Shown: positions 39,212-48,307 of the stretch, piece after piece
Layout of the letters: the number at the start of each line of letters is the position of its first letter
How positions within the stretch are numbered: position 1 is the stretch's first letter
NCBI GenBank assembly: GCA_038316435.1
Contig: JBBQAQ010000009.1
Location: forward strand, 38,211-102,210
Source: JACJXF01 sp038316435
GTDB lineage: Bacteria; Bacteroidota; Bacteroidia; Bacteroidales; GCA-2748055
DNA: 64,000 nucleotides
Reading direction: 5' to 3'
Program-made: the position numbers and the translations under genes
The notes under the pieces: model-generated
The model's input: the letters and a program-made list of their open reading frames with translations, nothing else
Databases searched by the model: none
What the model was told of the DNA's origin: nothing

Positions 39212-42022
39212 ATGGATAAACTCTCTTTCTTAAATAATTCAGATGCGGATGCCATCGATCAGTTATATCAACAATACCGTAAGGATCCCTCTTCCCTTGA
39301 AGAAAGCTGGAGAAAGTTTTTCGAAGGTTTTGAATTTGCTTTAAATAATTACAACGGAACGCAGGTAAATTCAGAGCATGTAGACAAAGAAATTAAAGTT
39401 ATCGAGCTAATTGATAATTACAGAAAAAGAGGGCATCTATTCACCAAGACCAACCCTGTCAGGACCCGAAGAAAATATTTCCCTACGCTTGACATTGAAA
39501 ATCATGGCTTAAATACGACTGACCTTGAAACTGAATTTCATGCAGGAAAAGAGATCGGAATAGGGAAATCAAGTTTGAAAAATATAGAGGAATATTTAAA
39601 ACAAACCTACTGTCATTCTATCGGGGCGGAATATATGTTTATCAGAGATCCGGAAAAACTTCGTTGGTTGCATACCCGGATTGAAGCCAATATGAACACT
39701 TCAGTATTTTCCCCCGAAGAAAAAAAAGAAATGTTTATGCATCTTAAACATGCTGTGGGATTCGAGAATTTCATCCATAAAAAGTTTATCGGTGCAAAAA
39801 GGTTTTCTCTTGAAGGAGCCGAAGTTCTTGTGCCTGCAATGGTTGCTGCTATCGATAAAGGTGCTGAATTAGGTATCGAGGAATTTGCCATCGGAATGGC
39901 TCACAGGGGAAGGCTTAATGTTCTTGCAAACGTTCTGCAAAAACCTTATGAGAAAATTTTTAAGGAATTCGAGGGAGGTGAATATGAAGCCGGTATCACC
40001 TTAGGCGATGTGAAATACCATCTCGGCTATGGAAACACCATAACCACGGCCAAAGGACATAAGGTAATTCTCAATGTGGCTCCAAACCCTTCGCATTTAG
40101 AGGCCGTTGGACCTGTTATACAAGGAATTGTGCGCTCCAGGGTTGATCATGTTTACGGGGGAGATTATAATAAAATCGCACCGATAATAATTCATGGCGA
40201 TGCTGCAATTGCTGCTCAGGGTGTGGTTTATGAAGTTATTCAGATGTCAGAACTCGCCGGATACAAAACCGGTGGAACAGTGCATCTGGTAATTAACAAT
40301 CAGGTTGGATTTACTACGAACTATCTCGATGCACGTTCTAGCACCTATTGTACAGATATTGGAAAAGTTACCAAATCGCCAATTTTCCATGTTAACGGGG
40401 ATGATGTAGAAGCTCTGGTGCACACCATAAGGCTGGCATTGGAGTATCGGCAGACTTTTCATACTGATGTTTTTATTGATATTCTTTGCTACAGAAAATA
40501 CGGTCATAATGAGGGAGATGAACCTCGGTTTACCCAACCGCTATTATATAAGGAGATAGCCAAACATCCTAATCCGCGGGACATTTATGCTCAAAAGCTT
40601 ATCGAACAAGGTATTTACAAAAGGGAAAACATAGATGAGATTATTCATAACTATGACGAAATTTTAGAGGGGAAACTACTGGAAGCCAGGGAATTAAAGA
40701 AAGTTAGCATTCCTCAGTTCCTTAAATCGGATTGGAAGGATTACCGCTTTGCAGAACCTTCAGATTTTGAAAAACTTTTGGTTACTGGAGTAAAAATAAA
40801 AAAGCTCAAAGAACTAGCCATAAAGATCACAAGTTTGCCAAAGGATAAAGAGTTTTTTAAGAAGATTGTGAAGCTTTATGAGGATCGTAATAAAATGGTC
40901 AGTGATGATAAACTCGACTGGGCAATGGGCGAACTTCTGGCATATGCGAGCCTTCTGGATGAAGGACATCCAATTCGCATTAGTGGACAAGACGTTGTAA
41001 GAGGTACTTTTTCGCATCGCCATGCTGCTGTAGTTATTGAAGATACTGATCAGCAATACATCCCGCTAAAAAATCTGAGTCCGGAACAACCGCGCTTTGA
41101 TATTTATAATTCTCTACTTTCCGAATATGGTGTGTTAGGGTTTGAATATGGATATGCAATGGCTACACCTGCAGGACTTACAATCTGGGAAGCACAGTTT
41201 GGTGATTTTCATAATGTTGCACAGGTAATTATTGATCAGTACATAAGTTCGGCAGAAGAGAAATGGGGATTAATGAACGGCTTGGTATTATACCTCCCCC
41301 ATGGCTTTGAGGGCCAGGGACCAGAGCATTCAAGCGCCAGAATGGAGCGTTTTTTAAACCTCGCTGCAAACAATAATATGCAGGTGGTAAACCCAACTTC
41401 TCCTGCAAATTTGTTTCACTTGTTAAGGCAACAGCTTAAAAGAGACTTCCGGTTGCCACTTATAATTTTCACCCCAAAATCTCTTCTAAGGCATCCTCGC
41501 TGCACCTCCACTCTTGAGGATCTTCAAAATGGTAATTATCAGGATGTTATTGATGACCCGGATACAGACATACCTGAAGTCAGAAGAGTTGTTTTCTGCA
41601 CTGGCAAAATATATTTCGACCTACTTGAAAAGAAGGAAGAATTTAATGCGCGGGATATCGCATTAATCCGACTTGAGCAGTTACATCCTTTTCCTTCTAA
41701 AAAGATTGAGAAGATTCTGAAGAAATATAAAAACAATCTTTTAACACTTTGGGTTCAGGAAGAACCGGAAAACATGGGTGCATGGTATTATATTCAAAAC
41801 CACATGCGAAAATATAATATTATATCTGTAACCCGCATGCCAAGCGGAAGCCCAGCTGTTGGCATGTTTAAACTACATGAAATTCAGCAAAAAGAAATCA
41901 TTGAAAAGGTATTCCGACATTGCACCTGTGAACTAAAAAACAAGTATTGTGGCTTGCAATGTATGGTTGGAAGCTCAAGAAAAGAGATTCTGAAACAGCA
42001 CTATTATTTTGAGGAGAACTAA
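39212..42022 (+). CDS. sucA: 2-oxoglutarate dehydrogenase E1 component
   Basis: 936 residues, the usual size. The protein has the N-terminal E2-binding peptide (FLNNSDADAIDQLYQQY), the thiamine-diphosphate site (GDAAIAAQGVVYE to VINNQVGFTT), and the transketolase-like domain (GTFSHRHAAV, LPHGFEGQGPEHSSAR). With E2 and E3 it converts 2-oxoglutarate to succinyl-CoA in the TCA cycle. The C-terminus is odd: past the usual end it carries about 30 more residues with four cysteines (904, 906, 913 and 917; CTCELKNKYCGLQC). The E2 gene follows after 22 bp. No E3 gene is nearby. Confidence 0.96.
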   Translation: MDKLSFLNNSDADAIDQLYQQYRKDPSSLEESWRKFFEGFEFALNNYNGTQVNSEHVDKEIKVIELIDNYRKRGHLFTKTNPVRTRRKYFPTLDIENHGLNTTDLETEFHAGKEIGIGKSSLKNIEEYLKQTYCHSIGAEYMFIRDPEKLRWLHTRIEANMNTSVFSPEEKKEMFMHLKHAVGFENFIHKKFIGAKRFSLEGAEVLVPAMVAAIDKGAELGIEEFAIGMAHRGRLNVLANVLQKPYEKIFKEFEGGEYEAGITLGDVKYHLGYGNTITTAKGHKVILNVAPNPSHLEAVGPVIQGIVRSRVDHVYGGDYNKIAPIIIHGDAAIAAQGVVYEVIQMSELAGYKTGGTVHLVINNQVGFTTNYLDARSSTYCTDIGKVTKSPIFHVNGDDVEALVHTIRLALEYRQTFHTDVFIDILCYRKYGHNEGDEPRFTQPLLYKEIAKHPNPRDIYAQKLIEQGIYKRENIDEIIHNYDEILEGKLLEARELKKVSIPQFLKSDWKDYRFAEPSDFEKLLVTGVKIKKLKELAIKITSLPKDKEFFKKIVKLYEDRNKMVSDDKLDWAMGELLAYASLLDEGHPIRISGQDVVRGTFSHRHAAVVIEDTDQQYIPLKNLSPEQPRFDIYNSLLSEYGVLGFEYGYAMATPAGLTIWEAQFGDFHNVAQVIIDQYISSAEEKWGLMNGLVLYLPHGFEGQGPEHSSARMERFLNLAANNNMQVVNPTSPANLFHLLRQQLKRDFRLPLIIFTPKSLLRHPRCTSTLEDLQNGNYQDVIDDPDTDIPEVRRVVFCTGKIYFDLLEKKEEFNARDIALIRLEQLHPFPSKKIEKILKKYKNNLLTLWVQEEPENMGAWYYIQNHMRKYNIISVTRMPSGSPAVGMFKLHEIQQKEIIEKVFRHCTCELKNKYCGLQCMVGSSRKEILKQHYYFEEN

Positions 42023-42044
42023 TCCGCTTTCAAAAAAGGAAAAC

Positions 42045-43307
42045 ATGCAAATTGAAATTAAAGTACCAAGTCCTGGAGAATCCATTACCGAAGTTGAAAT
42101 CGCCAAATGGTTTATAAATGATGGCGACATTGTTCAAAAAGAACAGGAAATAGCTGAAATTGAGTCCGATAAGGCAACTTTACCCCTTATTGCCACAGAT
42201 GGTGGACAGGTTCATATTCTGAAACCTGCAGGAACAGCTGTTCCAGTTGGGGAAGTTGTCTGCACTATTGATACTTCTAAAAAAGCTGATATAAGAGCTA
42301 AAGTGGATGCAAAAAGCAAATCCCCTGAAATTGAAGTTGCAAAGCCTATGATTGCTGATACTAATAAAGCACAGGTTTCCAAAAAACCTGTTGATGAAAA
42401 AAAACAAGGCGGGGAAATGAAAATTACTCCGGTTGCTCAAAAAATTATGGATGAGAATCATTTGTCAGTGGAAGACATCATAAGCGGACTTAAAAAACTC
42501 AGTAGTAAAGAAGTTCTGGCCGTTCTTAATTCTGGGATTTCAGAAACCCCAGCCCTTTCCAAAACACGCGAAATCAGTCGTAGTGAAGACCGAACAAGGA
42601 TGAGTGTACTCCGACGGAAACTTAGTCAGCGCCTTGTTTCCGTGAAAAATGAAACTGCAATGCTGACAACGTTTAACGAAGTCGACATGAGTGCAGTCAT
42701 CGAACTGAGGAAAAAATATCAGGACGAATTTGTAAAAAGACATGCTATTAAACTGGGATTTATGTCGTTTTTTACCAAAGCTGTTTCAGAAGCACTATTG
42801 CTTTTCCCGATGGTAAATAGTCGCATTGAAGGCGAAGAAATTGTGAGTCCATCATATACTGATATTGCAATTGCAGTGCAAACCGAAAAAGGACTAATGG
42901 TTCCCGTTCTTAGAAATGTAGAAACTTTGAGCCTTGCAGGTATTGAAATGAAAATTTCAGAATTGGCAGGTAAAGCCAGAAGCAACAAAATCAGCATTGA
43001 AGAAATGAGCGGAGGAACTTTTACCATTACAAATGGCGGTATTTACGGTTCTATGATGTCGACACCAATTCTGAATCCTCCCCAATCTGCAATTCTCGGG
43101 ATGCATAACATTATTGAACGTCCGATTGCCTTAAATGGACAGATAATTATCAAACCAATGATGTATCTTGCGCTTTCTTATGACCACCGGATAATAGATG
43201 GAAAAGATTCTGTTAGTTTTTTACTAAAAGTTAAGGAATGCATTGAGAATCCGGTACATATCCTTTTCGGGGGAATTGATCCGAGGAAGATTTTGCTTGA
43301 TTTGTAG
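42045..43307 (+). CDS. sucB: Dihydrolipoamide succinyltransferase, E2 of 2-oxoglutarate dehydrogenase
   Basis: 420 residues from the ATG at 42045. The in-frame ATG at 42009 overlaps sucA and adds unlike residues, while AAGGA precedes 42045. Order: lipoyl domain (1 to about 78, lipoyl Lys in ESDKATL), a charged linker, a short peripheral subunit-binding domain (about 127-165, TPVAQKIMDENHL), and the acyltransferase core with YDHRIIDGKDS (His and Asp of the active site). The binding domain is rather diverged from the textbook form. It transfers succinyl groups to CoA in the complex with SucA. Confidence 0.94.
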   Translation: MQIEIKVPSPGESITEVEIAKWFINDGDIVQKEQEIAEIESDKATLPLIATDGGQVHILKPAGTAVPVGEVVCTIDTSKKADIRAKVDAKSKSPEIEVAKPMIADTNKAQVSKKPVDEKKQGGEMKITPVAQKIMDENHLSVEDIISGLKKLSSKEVLAVLNSGISETPALSKTREISRSEDRTRMSVLRRKLSQRLVSVKNETAMLTTFNEVDMSAVIELRKKYQDEFVKRHAIKLGFMSFFTKAVSEALLLFPMVNSRIEGEEIVSPSYTDIAIAVQTEKGLMVPVLRNVETLSLAGIEMKISELAGKARSNKISIEEMSGGTFTITNGGIYGSMMSTPILNPPQSAILGMHNIIERPIALNGQIIIKPMMYLALSYDHRIIDGKDSVSFLLKVKECIENPVHILFGGIDPRKILLDL

Positions 43308-43392
43308 GAGGAAATAAAAAATTACTTTTTAAGTAGTGTATCTTGAATTCGGTCTTAATTGAATTGTTTGAAATTTATAATTAGATATTTGA

Positions 43393-44070
43393 ATGTCCTA
43401 TAAAACTAAAGATAAAACTGCTCTTGTATTTGGTGCCACTGGATTAGTAGGGTCTGAGCTCACTAATCTGTTATTAACAAATGATCATTATGATTGTGTA
43501 AAGATTTTTGTCAGACAAAAAAGCGAATCACAGCATTCAAAGCTGATTCAGATTGTTACAAATCTTGATAATCCTGCGGAAATATCTGAAGAAATCAAGG
43601 GGGATGATTTGTATTGCTGTTTAGGAACAACCCGTAAGAAAGCTGGATCTAAAGAGGCATTTGAATGGGTTGATTTAGACCTTCCACTTAAAATAGCCTC
43701 CATCGCTGAGAAAAATGGAGTTCGCAAATTCCTGGTGGTATCTTCAATAGGTTCAAAACCTGAGTCGCGGAATTTTTATTTGCGAACTAAAGGAAAAATG
43801 GAACAAGGAATTCTGGCAATGAATTTTAATACCATTTGCATTGTACGACCTTCCATCTTACTTGGACAAAGAAAAGAAAGCCGACCTGCCGAGGAATTCG
43901 GAAGAATTATGATAAGGATTTTCACTTTTATGCTTTTCGGCCCACTTAAAAAGTACAAGGGGATTCAGGCTGAAACTGTTGCCAGGGCTATGATTCGGCT
44001 TGCAAACACAGTGAATACCAGAGTGATTTTGGAATCCCATAAACTTCAGGATACTGGTGAGCAACTTTAG
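43393..44070 (+). CDS. NAD(P)-binding Rossmann-fold protein (HTATIP2-like)
   Basis: 225 residues. The glycine-rich loop GATGLVGSEL (15-24) opens an atypical short-chain-dehydrogenase fold. LYCCLGTTRKKAGS and the SSIGSKPESRNFYLRTKG segment are typical of the small HTATIP2/YbjT-like group, with Tyr and Lys placed as in SDR active sites (YLRTKG). Substrate unknown. It lies 85 bp after sucB on the same strand and need not be functionally linked to it. The 113-bp repeat array lies beyond its 3' end. Confidence 0.8.
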   Translation: MSYKTKDKTALVFGATGLVGSELTNLLLTNDHYDCVKIFVRQKSESQHSKLIQIVTNLDNPAEISEEIKGDDLYCCLGTTRKKAGSKEAFEWVDLDLPLKIASIAEKNGVRKFLVVSSIGSKPESRNFYLRTKGKMEQGILAMNFNTICIVRPSILLGQRKESRPAEEFGRIMIRIFTFMLFGPLKKYKGIQAETVARAMIRLANTVNTRVILESHKLQDTGEQL

Positions 44071-44243
44071 TGTTCACTGATGTTTGATGATTAAGCTTCA
44101 TCTGTCTAAATTTTAACAATTCCTTACTAAAAGTGATTCTGAATTATTAACTTTTATGGAAATGAGTCAAAAATAGTTGGCGATTTTCAAAAAAAAGCAA
44201 TTAGACAAGCTGATTTTTAGATGTTTCGCAACATTAAACATGA

Positions 44244-44596
44244 GGGGTTTAAACCCCGCCTAGATTTTTTTGAAAAGGTCGCAAAAAAGTCAAATAAAAA
44301 GGCAGAGATTTTGAAATATAGCACATTAATAAGTATGAATAAGCTTGCTTTCTGGCGGGGTTTAAACCCCGTTGAGATTTTTTTGAAAAGGTCGCAAAAA
44401 AGTCAAATAAAAAGGCAGAGATTTTGAAATATAGCACATTAATAAGTATGAATAAGTTTGCTTTCTGGCGGGGTTTAAACCCCGTTGAGATTTTTTTGAA
44501 AAGGTCGCGAAAAAGTCAAATAAAAAGGCAGAGATTTTGAAATATAGCACATTAATAAGTATGAATAAGCTTTCTTTCTTGAGGGGTTTAAACCCC
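44244..44596. repeat. 113-bp tandem repeat array with 14-bp palindrome GGGGTTTAAACCCC
   Basis: The perfect palindrome GGGGTTTAAACCCC occurs four times, at 44244, 44357, 44470 and 44583, exactly 113 bp apart. The three 99-bp spacers are more than about 90 percent identical and share TTTTTTGAAAAGGTCGC and GAAATATAGCACATTAATAA. The period is not a multiple of three and open frames in it change from copy to copy, so it is not coding. It lies between the 3' ends of convergent genes. Possible roles: structured RNA, protein-binding array or a dispersed intergenic repeat. It is not CRISPR, because the spacers are the same. Confidence 0.9.
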
Positions 44597-44644
44597 GAAC
44601 GCTTATTACATTTCGAACAATACTTCAATAGTCAATTATCAGTT

Positions 44645-45868
44645 TTACAAAGAATCAAGGAACTTTTTTAACTCTTCAATTGAGTTCTTTTCGTCGTCAG
44701 TTTTTGTAACACTTTCCGCTTTTGCAATCCAGCTTCTTGCAACATCAGGTTTTTCGTTGTAGGTATTCACAATTGCAGTCAGGAAATAACTATCAAAATC
44801 AGGTTGTACAGCAATTACCTTCTCAAGCCATTCATTGCATCTTGTTAAAAGTGCAGGATTAAACAGTTGATTTTCAATGATATAATAAGCCTCACTGTAT
44901 AAAAATTTGATGTTCCCTTCTGGTAATTGATTATAATGCTTTTCAACGGCCAGGATATAATTTTCCCATTCTTCCAATTGCGAATAATATATTTTACGGG
45001 TTGTAAGTTGGGCTTCGGGGATCCTGTCAGGGTTTCCCATCATGTAAACAGGAACAAGTTGGATCGCAATTTTTTCCATTAAAGCAGAATCTGCATTTTG
45101 AGCAGCTCTTTGCATTGTCAGGTCAAATGCGCTTGAAAGATACTGGCTAAGGTCTTCCTGACCCCAACTTGTAGCAAGGGTATCAGCATTTTTCATAACG
45201 GTCTGAACTGGAAACGACTCAATGTCGCCGGCTACAGCAATAAGTATTGCTTTATTTGCAGGGTTTAGTATGTCGGACTCAGTAAAAGCTTTAATTTTTT
45301 CAGCAGCAAGAGCGACAAGTATATTTTTATTCTCAAATTTCCCTAATAATACCATATATTCTTCAGTTTCAGATTCAGAAAGTGCTGATAAAGAGTATTT
45401 TGAATTTAACTCCATATACCTTTTTCCTGATTCCTTCACTAACTTTCCTGTTTCAATAAGTGCTTCCGGAGCTCGATACCCAACAGCCTCATACAGCAGC
45501 TCTTCAGATGAATTTATAAAGTACATGGAAGGATAGGCAGTAAGCTTATACTGACTGGCCAGAACCGTTCCAAAATCACTTTCCCCATCAACTTTCAGAT
45601 TGATATAAGAAGCGTTAAAAAAATTACCAACTTCTGCTACAGTATATACATCGGAATCCATCATTTTACAAGGTCCACACCAAGTTGCATAGATATCAAG
45701 GAATATGTCCTTACCCGATTTCAGTGCATTTTCCTTTGCTTCGTCCCAATCCTTTTTGGATTTAACAACTGTAAAATTTAGTTCCTGAGCGTTTGTTGCT
45801 AATGTCAGGCAAAATGCAGATAGAATAAACACGCTGACAATTTTAAATTTTATACTGATCCTTTTCAT
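44645..45868 (-). CDS. Exported thioredoxin-fold protein
   Basis: 407 residues. A signal peptide (about 1-28, LCLTLATNAQ-like end) precedes a thioredoxin domain (about 32-140) with active site YATWCGPCKM (Cys64, Cys67) and cis-Pro in TAYPSMYF. The remaining 260 residues are helical and carry tetratricopeptide-like pairs without a named motif. It is probably a periplasmic disulfide reductase or isomerase, perhaps feeding peroxidases or cytochrome maturation. The partner is unknown. Confidence 0.85.
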   Translation of the reverse strand: MKRISIKFKIVSVFILSAFCLTLATNAQELNFTVVKSKKDWDEAKENALKSGKDIFLDIYATWCGPCKMMDSDVYTVAEVGNFFNASYINLKVDGESDFGTVLASQYKLTAYPSMYFINSSEELLYEAVGYRAPEALIETGKLVKESGKRYMELNSKYSLSALSESETEEYMVLLGKFENKNILVALAAEKIKAFTESDILNPANKAILIAVAGDIESFPVQTVMKNADTLATSWGQEDLSQYLSSAFDLTMQRAAQNADSALMEKIAIQLVPVYMMGNPDRIPEAQLTTRKIYYSQLEEWENYILAVEKHYNQLPEGNIKFLYSEAYYIIENQLFNPALLTRCNEWLEKVIAVQPDFDSYFLTAIVNTYNEKPDVARSWIAKAESVTKTDDEKNSIEELKKFLDSL

Positions 45869-45957
45869 GTTGCTTTATTAAAGTTATAATATTTTTAGTA
45901 TTTATCGTCAAAAATGAATTACGAATTAGTGCGCATATCCATATAAAACACTTCTTA

Positions 45958-47076
45958 TCACGAAATGGTCAATCCCGCTGCAAAAAAAATATCCAGTAAT
46001 TTACCTTCTTCATTCTCCCAGCAAAGTTCAGTGGCGGCCTTTTTTAGACCTGATTTCCACTCTGCTCTTTTATCATCATTAAAAAGCAGCATCCCAATAG
46101 CTTCATGAATAGTAGCTTTATCCCTGCTTTCAACAATAATGCCAATATTGTATTTTTCTACAATCCTTTTCATTTCCGGAAGATCCGAAACCAGAACCGG
46201 GATTTCGGCCTGAGTGTAGTCGAATAGCTTATTAGGCATAGCATATCGATAATTAAGGCCAAGGTCTTCTTCAAGACTCACTCCTGCATCAGCGAGTTTG
46301 GTTAAATTGTGAAGGGCACTGAATTGAATTTTCCCGGTAAAATAAATTTTCTCAGGAAATTTTTCTTTTGCATATTTTTCAAGGGATTTTCGAATGTCGC
46401 CATCCCCTGCAATAATCAGTCTGACCTTTTCCATTTCTCCAACAACTTCTATCAAGGTTTCCAAACCTCTACCAATATTAATTGCTCCCTGATAAATCAA
46501 TACCTTATCATTTCCTTTATCAAAAGGCAGTTCAATGTTTACTGATTCTTTGTTTCTAAGGGGGAAATTGTGAATCAGTTGAAAATCGACACCATATTTT
46601 GATTTGTAAATATCTGCAATTGGCTTACTTACTGTGTATGCATACTTTATGTGCGGGAGAATCATTTGTTCAATTTTAAGCCAGAATTTTTTAACCCGCT
46701 TTCGTCCAATCAACTCCGGAACCTCGGTGAAATATTCATGGCTGTCATATATCAGCTGAACGCGTCTGATTTTAGAAACCAGATAATTTGCAGGAAGAGT
46801 ATCCAGGTCATTTGACACAAGAAAATCGATTTTCCATCTAAACATCAAAAAAAGGAAAAGCCGGAAATTAAAAAATGCATAAAAAAGAAAACCTTTTTTA
46901 AATAGCAAACTCATTCTATGAGTTCCGTATTCTCTTTGTTCCAAAGGCAGACTATCAGGAAGCTTCCTTCCTACAAGGCATACAGACGCTCCAGTTTTAA
47001 CCAGACTTGAAATCACGCGGTGAACTCTCTGGTCGCTGGACAGATCATTGGTAACAGAAAAATAAATTTTTACCAA
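45958..47076 (-). CDS. GT4-type glycosyltransferase (TTG start)
   Basis: 372 residues with a GT-B layout. The N-terminal domain contains NDLSSDQRV and LVSNDLDTLPAN. The C-terminal donor-binding domain has LIYQGAINIGRGLETLI, LIIAGDGD, and the E-x7-E region (SLEEDLGLNYRYAMPNKLFDY). No ATG precedes the conserved N-terminus. The first usable start is TTG at 47076, which fits homologous starts just before VKIYFSV. It likely acts in surface polysaccharide or glycolipid synthesis. Divergent from murB. Confidence 0.85.
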   Translation of the reverse strand: MVKIYFSVTNDLSSDQRVHRVISSLVKTGASVCLVGRKLPDSLPLEQREYGTHRMSLLFKKGFLFYAFFNFRLFLFLMFRWKIDFLVSNDLDTLPANYLVSKIRRVQLIYDSHEYFTEVPELIGRKRVKKFWLKIEQMILPHIKYAYTVSKPIADIYKSKYGVDFQLIHNFPLRNKESVNIELPFDKGNDKVLIYQGAINIGRGLETLIEVVGEMEKVRLIIAGDGDIRKSLEKYAKEKFPEKIYFTGKIQFSALHNLTKLADAGVSLEEDLGLNYRYAMPNKLFDYTQAEIPVLVSDLPEMKRIVEKYNIGIIVESRDKATIHEAIGMLLFNDDKRAEWKSGLKKAATELCWENEEGKLLDIFFAAGLTIS

Positions 47077-47268
47077 AAGCAGGAAGTGTTAAACTGAGTT
47101 TATAAGTCTTTATCGTAAAAAAAGAGATACACAAATTTTCAATAATCTTTAAAAATAATAATTTTTCCTGATAGTTGAAATCTACCAGATTATTGAAATA
47201 GCAATAAAAATACAAGCGCATCCTCAAATCAATACATTTCAATACCTATATTTGTAGGAAACCATACC

Positions 47269-48285
47269 ATGTCAGAATTATTTGAACATTACTCCCTTAA
47301 AACAAGGAATTCCTTTGGGATTGAAGTCTCTACTCGCTACTTTTTTGAAGCTACTTGCCTGGATGACCTTCTTTTGTTTATAAAAGAAAGGCCGGATTCT
47401 TCAGGTCAGTTAATGATTATGGGCGAGGGAAGTAATATTCTGTTTACCAGAAGTTTTGACGGCACTATTATTCACCCGGCTTTTAAAGGAATTGAAGTTT
47501 TATCTGAAAACTCAGAAAAAGTGCATATAAAAGTGCAGTCAGGTGAAAACTGGGATGATTTTGTTAGCTATTGCGTTAAAAATAATTGGTCGGGGCTCGA
47601 GAATCTTTCCCTTATACCTGGTTCAGTTGGCTCATCACCTATTCAGAATATTGGAGCTTATGGTATGGAAGTGAAAGACTGTATCATTGAAGTTGAAGGC
47701 GTTTTCATTGATTCCGGAAAACATAAAGTTTTTTCAAACCATGATTGTCATTTCGATTATAGGAGCAGTATTTTCAAATCTGAACTTAAAAATAAGTTTA
47801 TAATAACTTCTGTAAGTTTTGAATTAAATAAGAATTATGAATTTATTCTGGGTTATGGTTCTGTTGAAAAGGAATTCAGAAAAAAGCCATTGCAGAATCT
47901 TCAAAGTTTACGACAAACAATAATTGAAATAAGAGAGAGTAAATTACCCGATCCGCGCAAACTGGGAAATGCCGGAAGCTTTTTTAAAAACCCGGTAATT
48001 CCAAATTCCAACTTTACAAAACTTCAGGAAAAACACCCTGATATCCCCTTTTATCCAGCAGGTACTGAACATAGCAAAATCCCTGCTGCTTGGCTTATTG
48101 AGCATGCCGGATGGAAAGGTGTAAGAGAAGGAAATACTGGTACTTTTCCGGGTCAGCCTCTGGTAATTGTTAATTATGGTGATGCCAGCGGGAAGGAAAT
48201 ATTGGACTTTGCAAAGAAAATTACAGATTCAGTTTTTGAAATATTTGGTGTAAAGCTGGAAACTGAGGTAAACCTTTTTGTATAG
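47269..48285 (+). CDS. murB: UDP-N-acetylenolpyruvoylglucosamine reductase
   Basis: 338 residues, type I (E. coli-like) length. The FAD-binding region has GEGSNILF and IPGSVGSSPIQNIGAYG. Catalytic positions are visible: Arg in DYRSSIFK, Ser in GNAGSFFKNP, and the C-terminal Glu in KLETEVNLF. It reduces the enolpyruvyl group to make UDP-MurNAc in peptidoglycan synthesis. TATATTTG at 47247-47254 is a -7-like box, but it lies only 14 bp before the ATG and lacks a -33 element. Confidence 0.96.
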   Translation: MSELFEHYSLKTRNSFGIEVSTRYFFEATCLDDLLLFIKERPDSSGQLMIMGEGSNILFTRSFDGTIIHPAFKGIEVLSENSEKVHIKVQSGENWDDFVSYCVKNNWSGLENLSLIPGSVGSSPIQNIGAYGMEVKDCIIEVEGVFIDSGKHKVFSNHDCHFDYRSSIFKSELKNKFIITSVSFELNKNYEFILGYGSVEKEFRKKPLQNLQSLRQTIIEIRESKLPDPRKLGNAGSFFKNPVIPNSNFTKLQEKHPDIPFYPAGTEHSKIPAAWLIEHAGWKGVREGNTGTFPGQPLVIVNYGDASGKEILDFAKKITDSVFEIFGVKLETEVNLFV

Positions 48286-48307
48286 CTTTATAGTCAGATT
48301 CCTCATA

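Noticed and set aside
44244..44596. CRISPR array
   Set aside because: The repeated part is the whole 113-bp unit. Spacers are nearly the same in each copy, and no cas genes are nearby.
44221..44628. Short open frames on both strands within the 113-bp repeat array
   Set aside because: The period is not a multiple of three and the peptides merely repeat with the DNA. No signal for translation.
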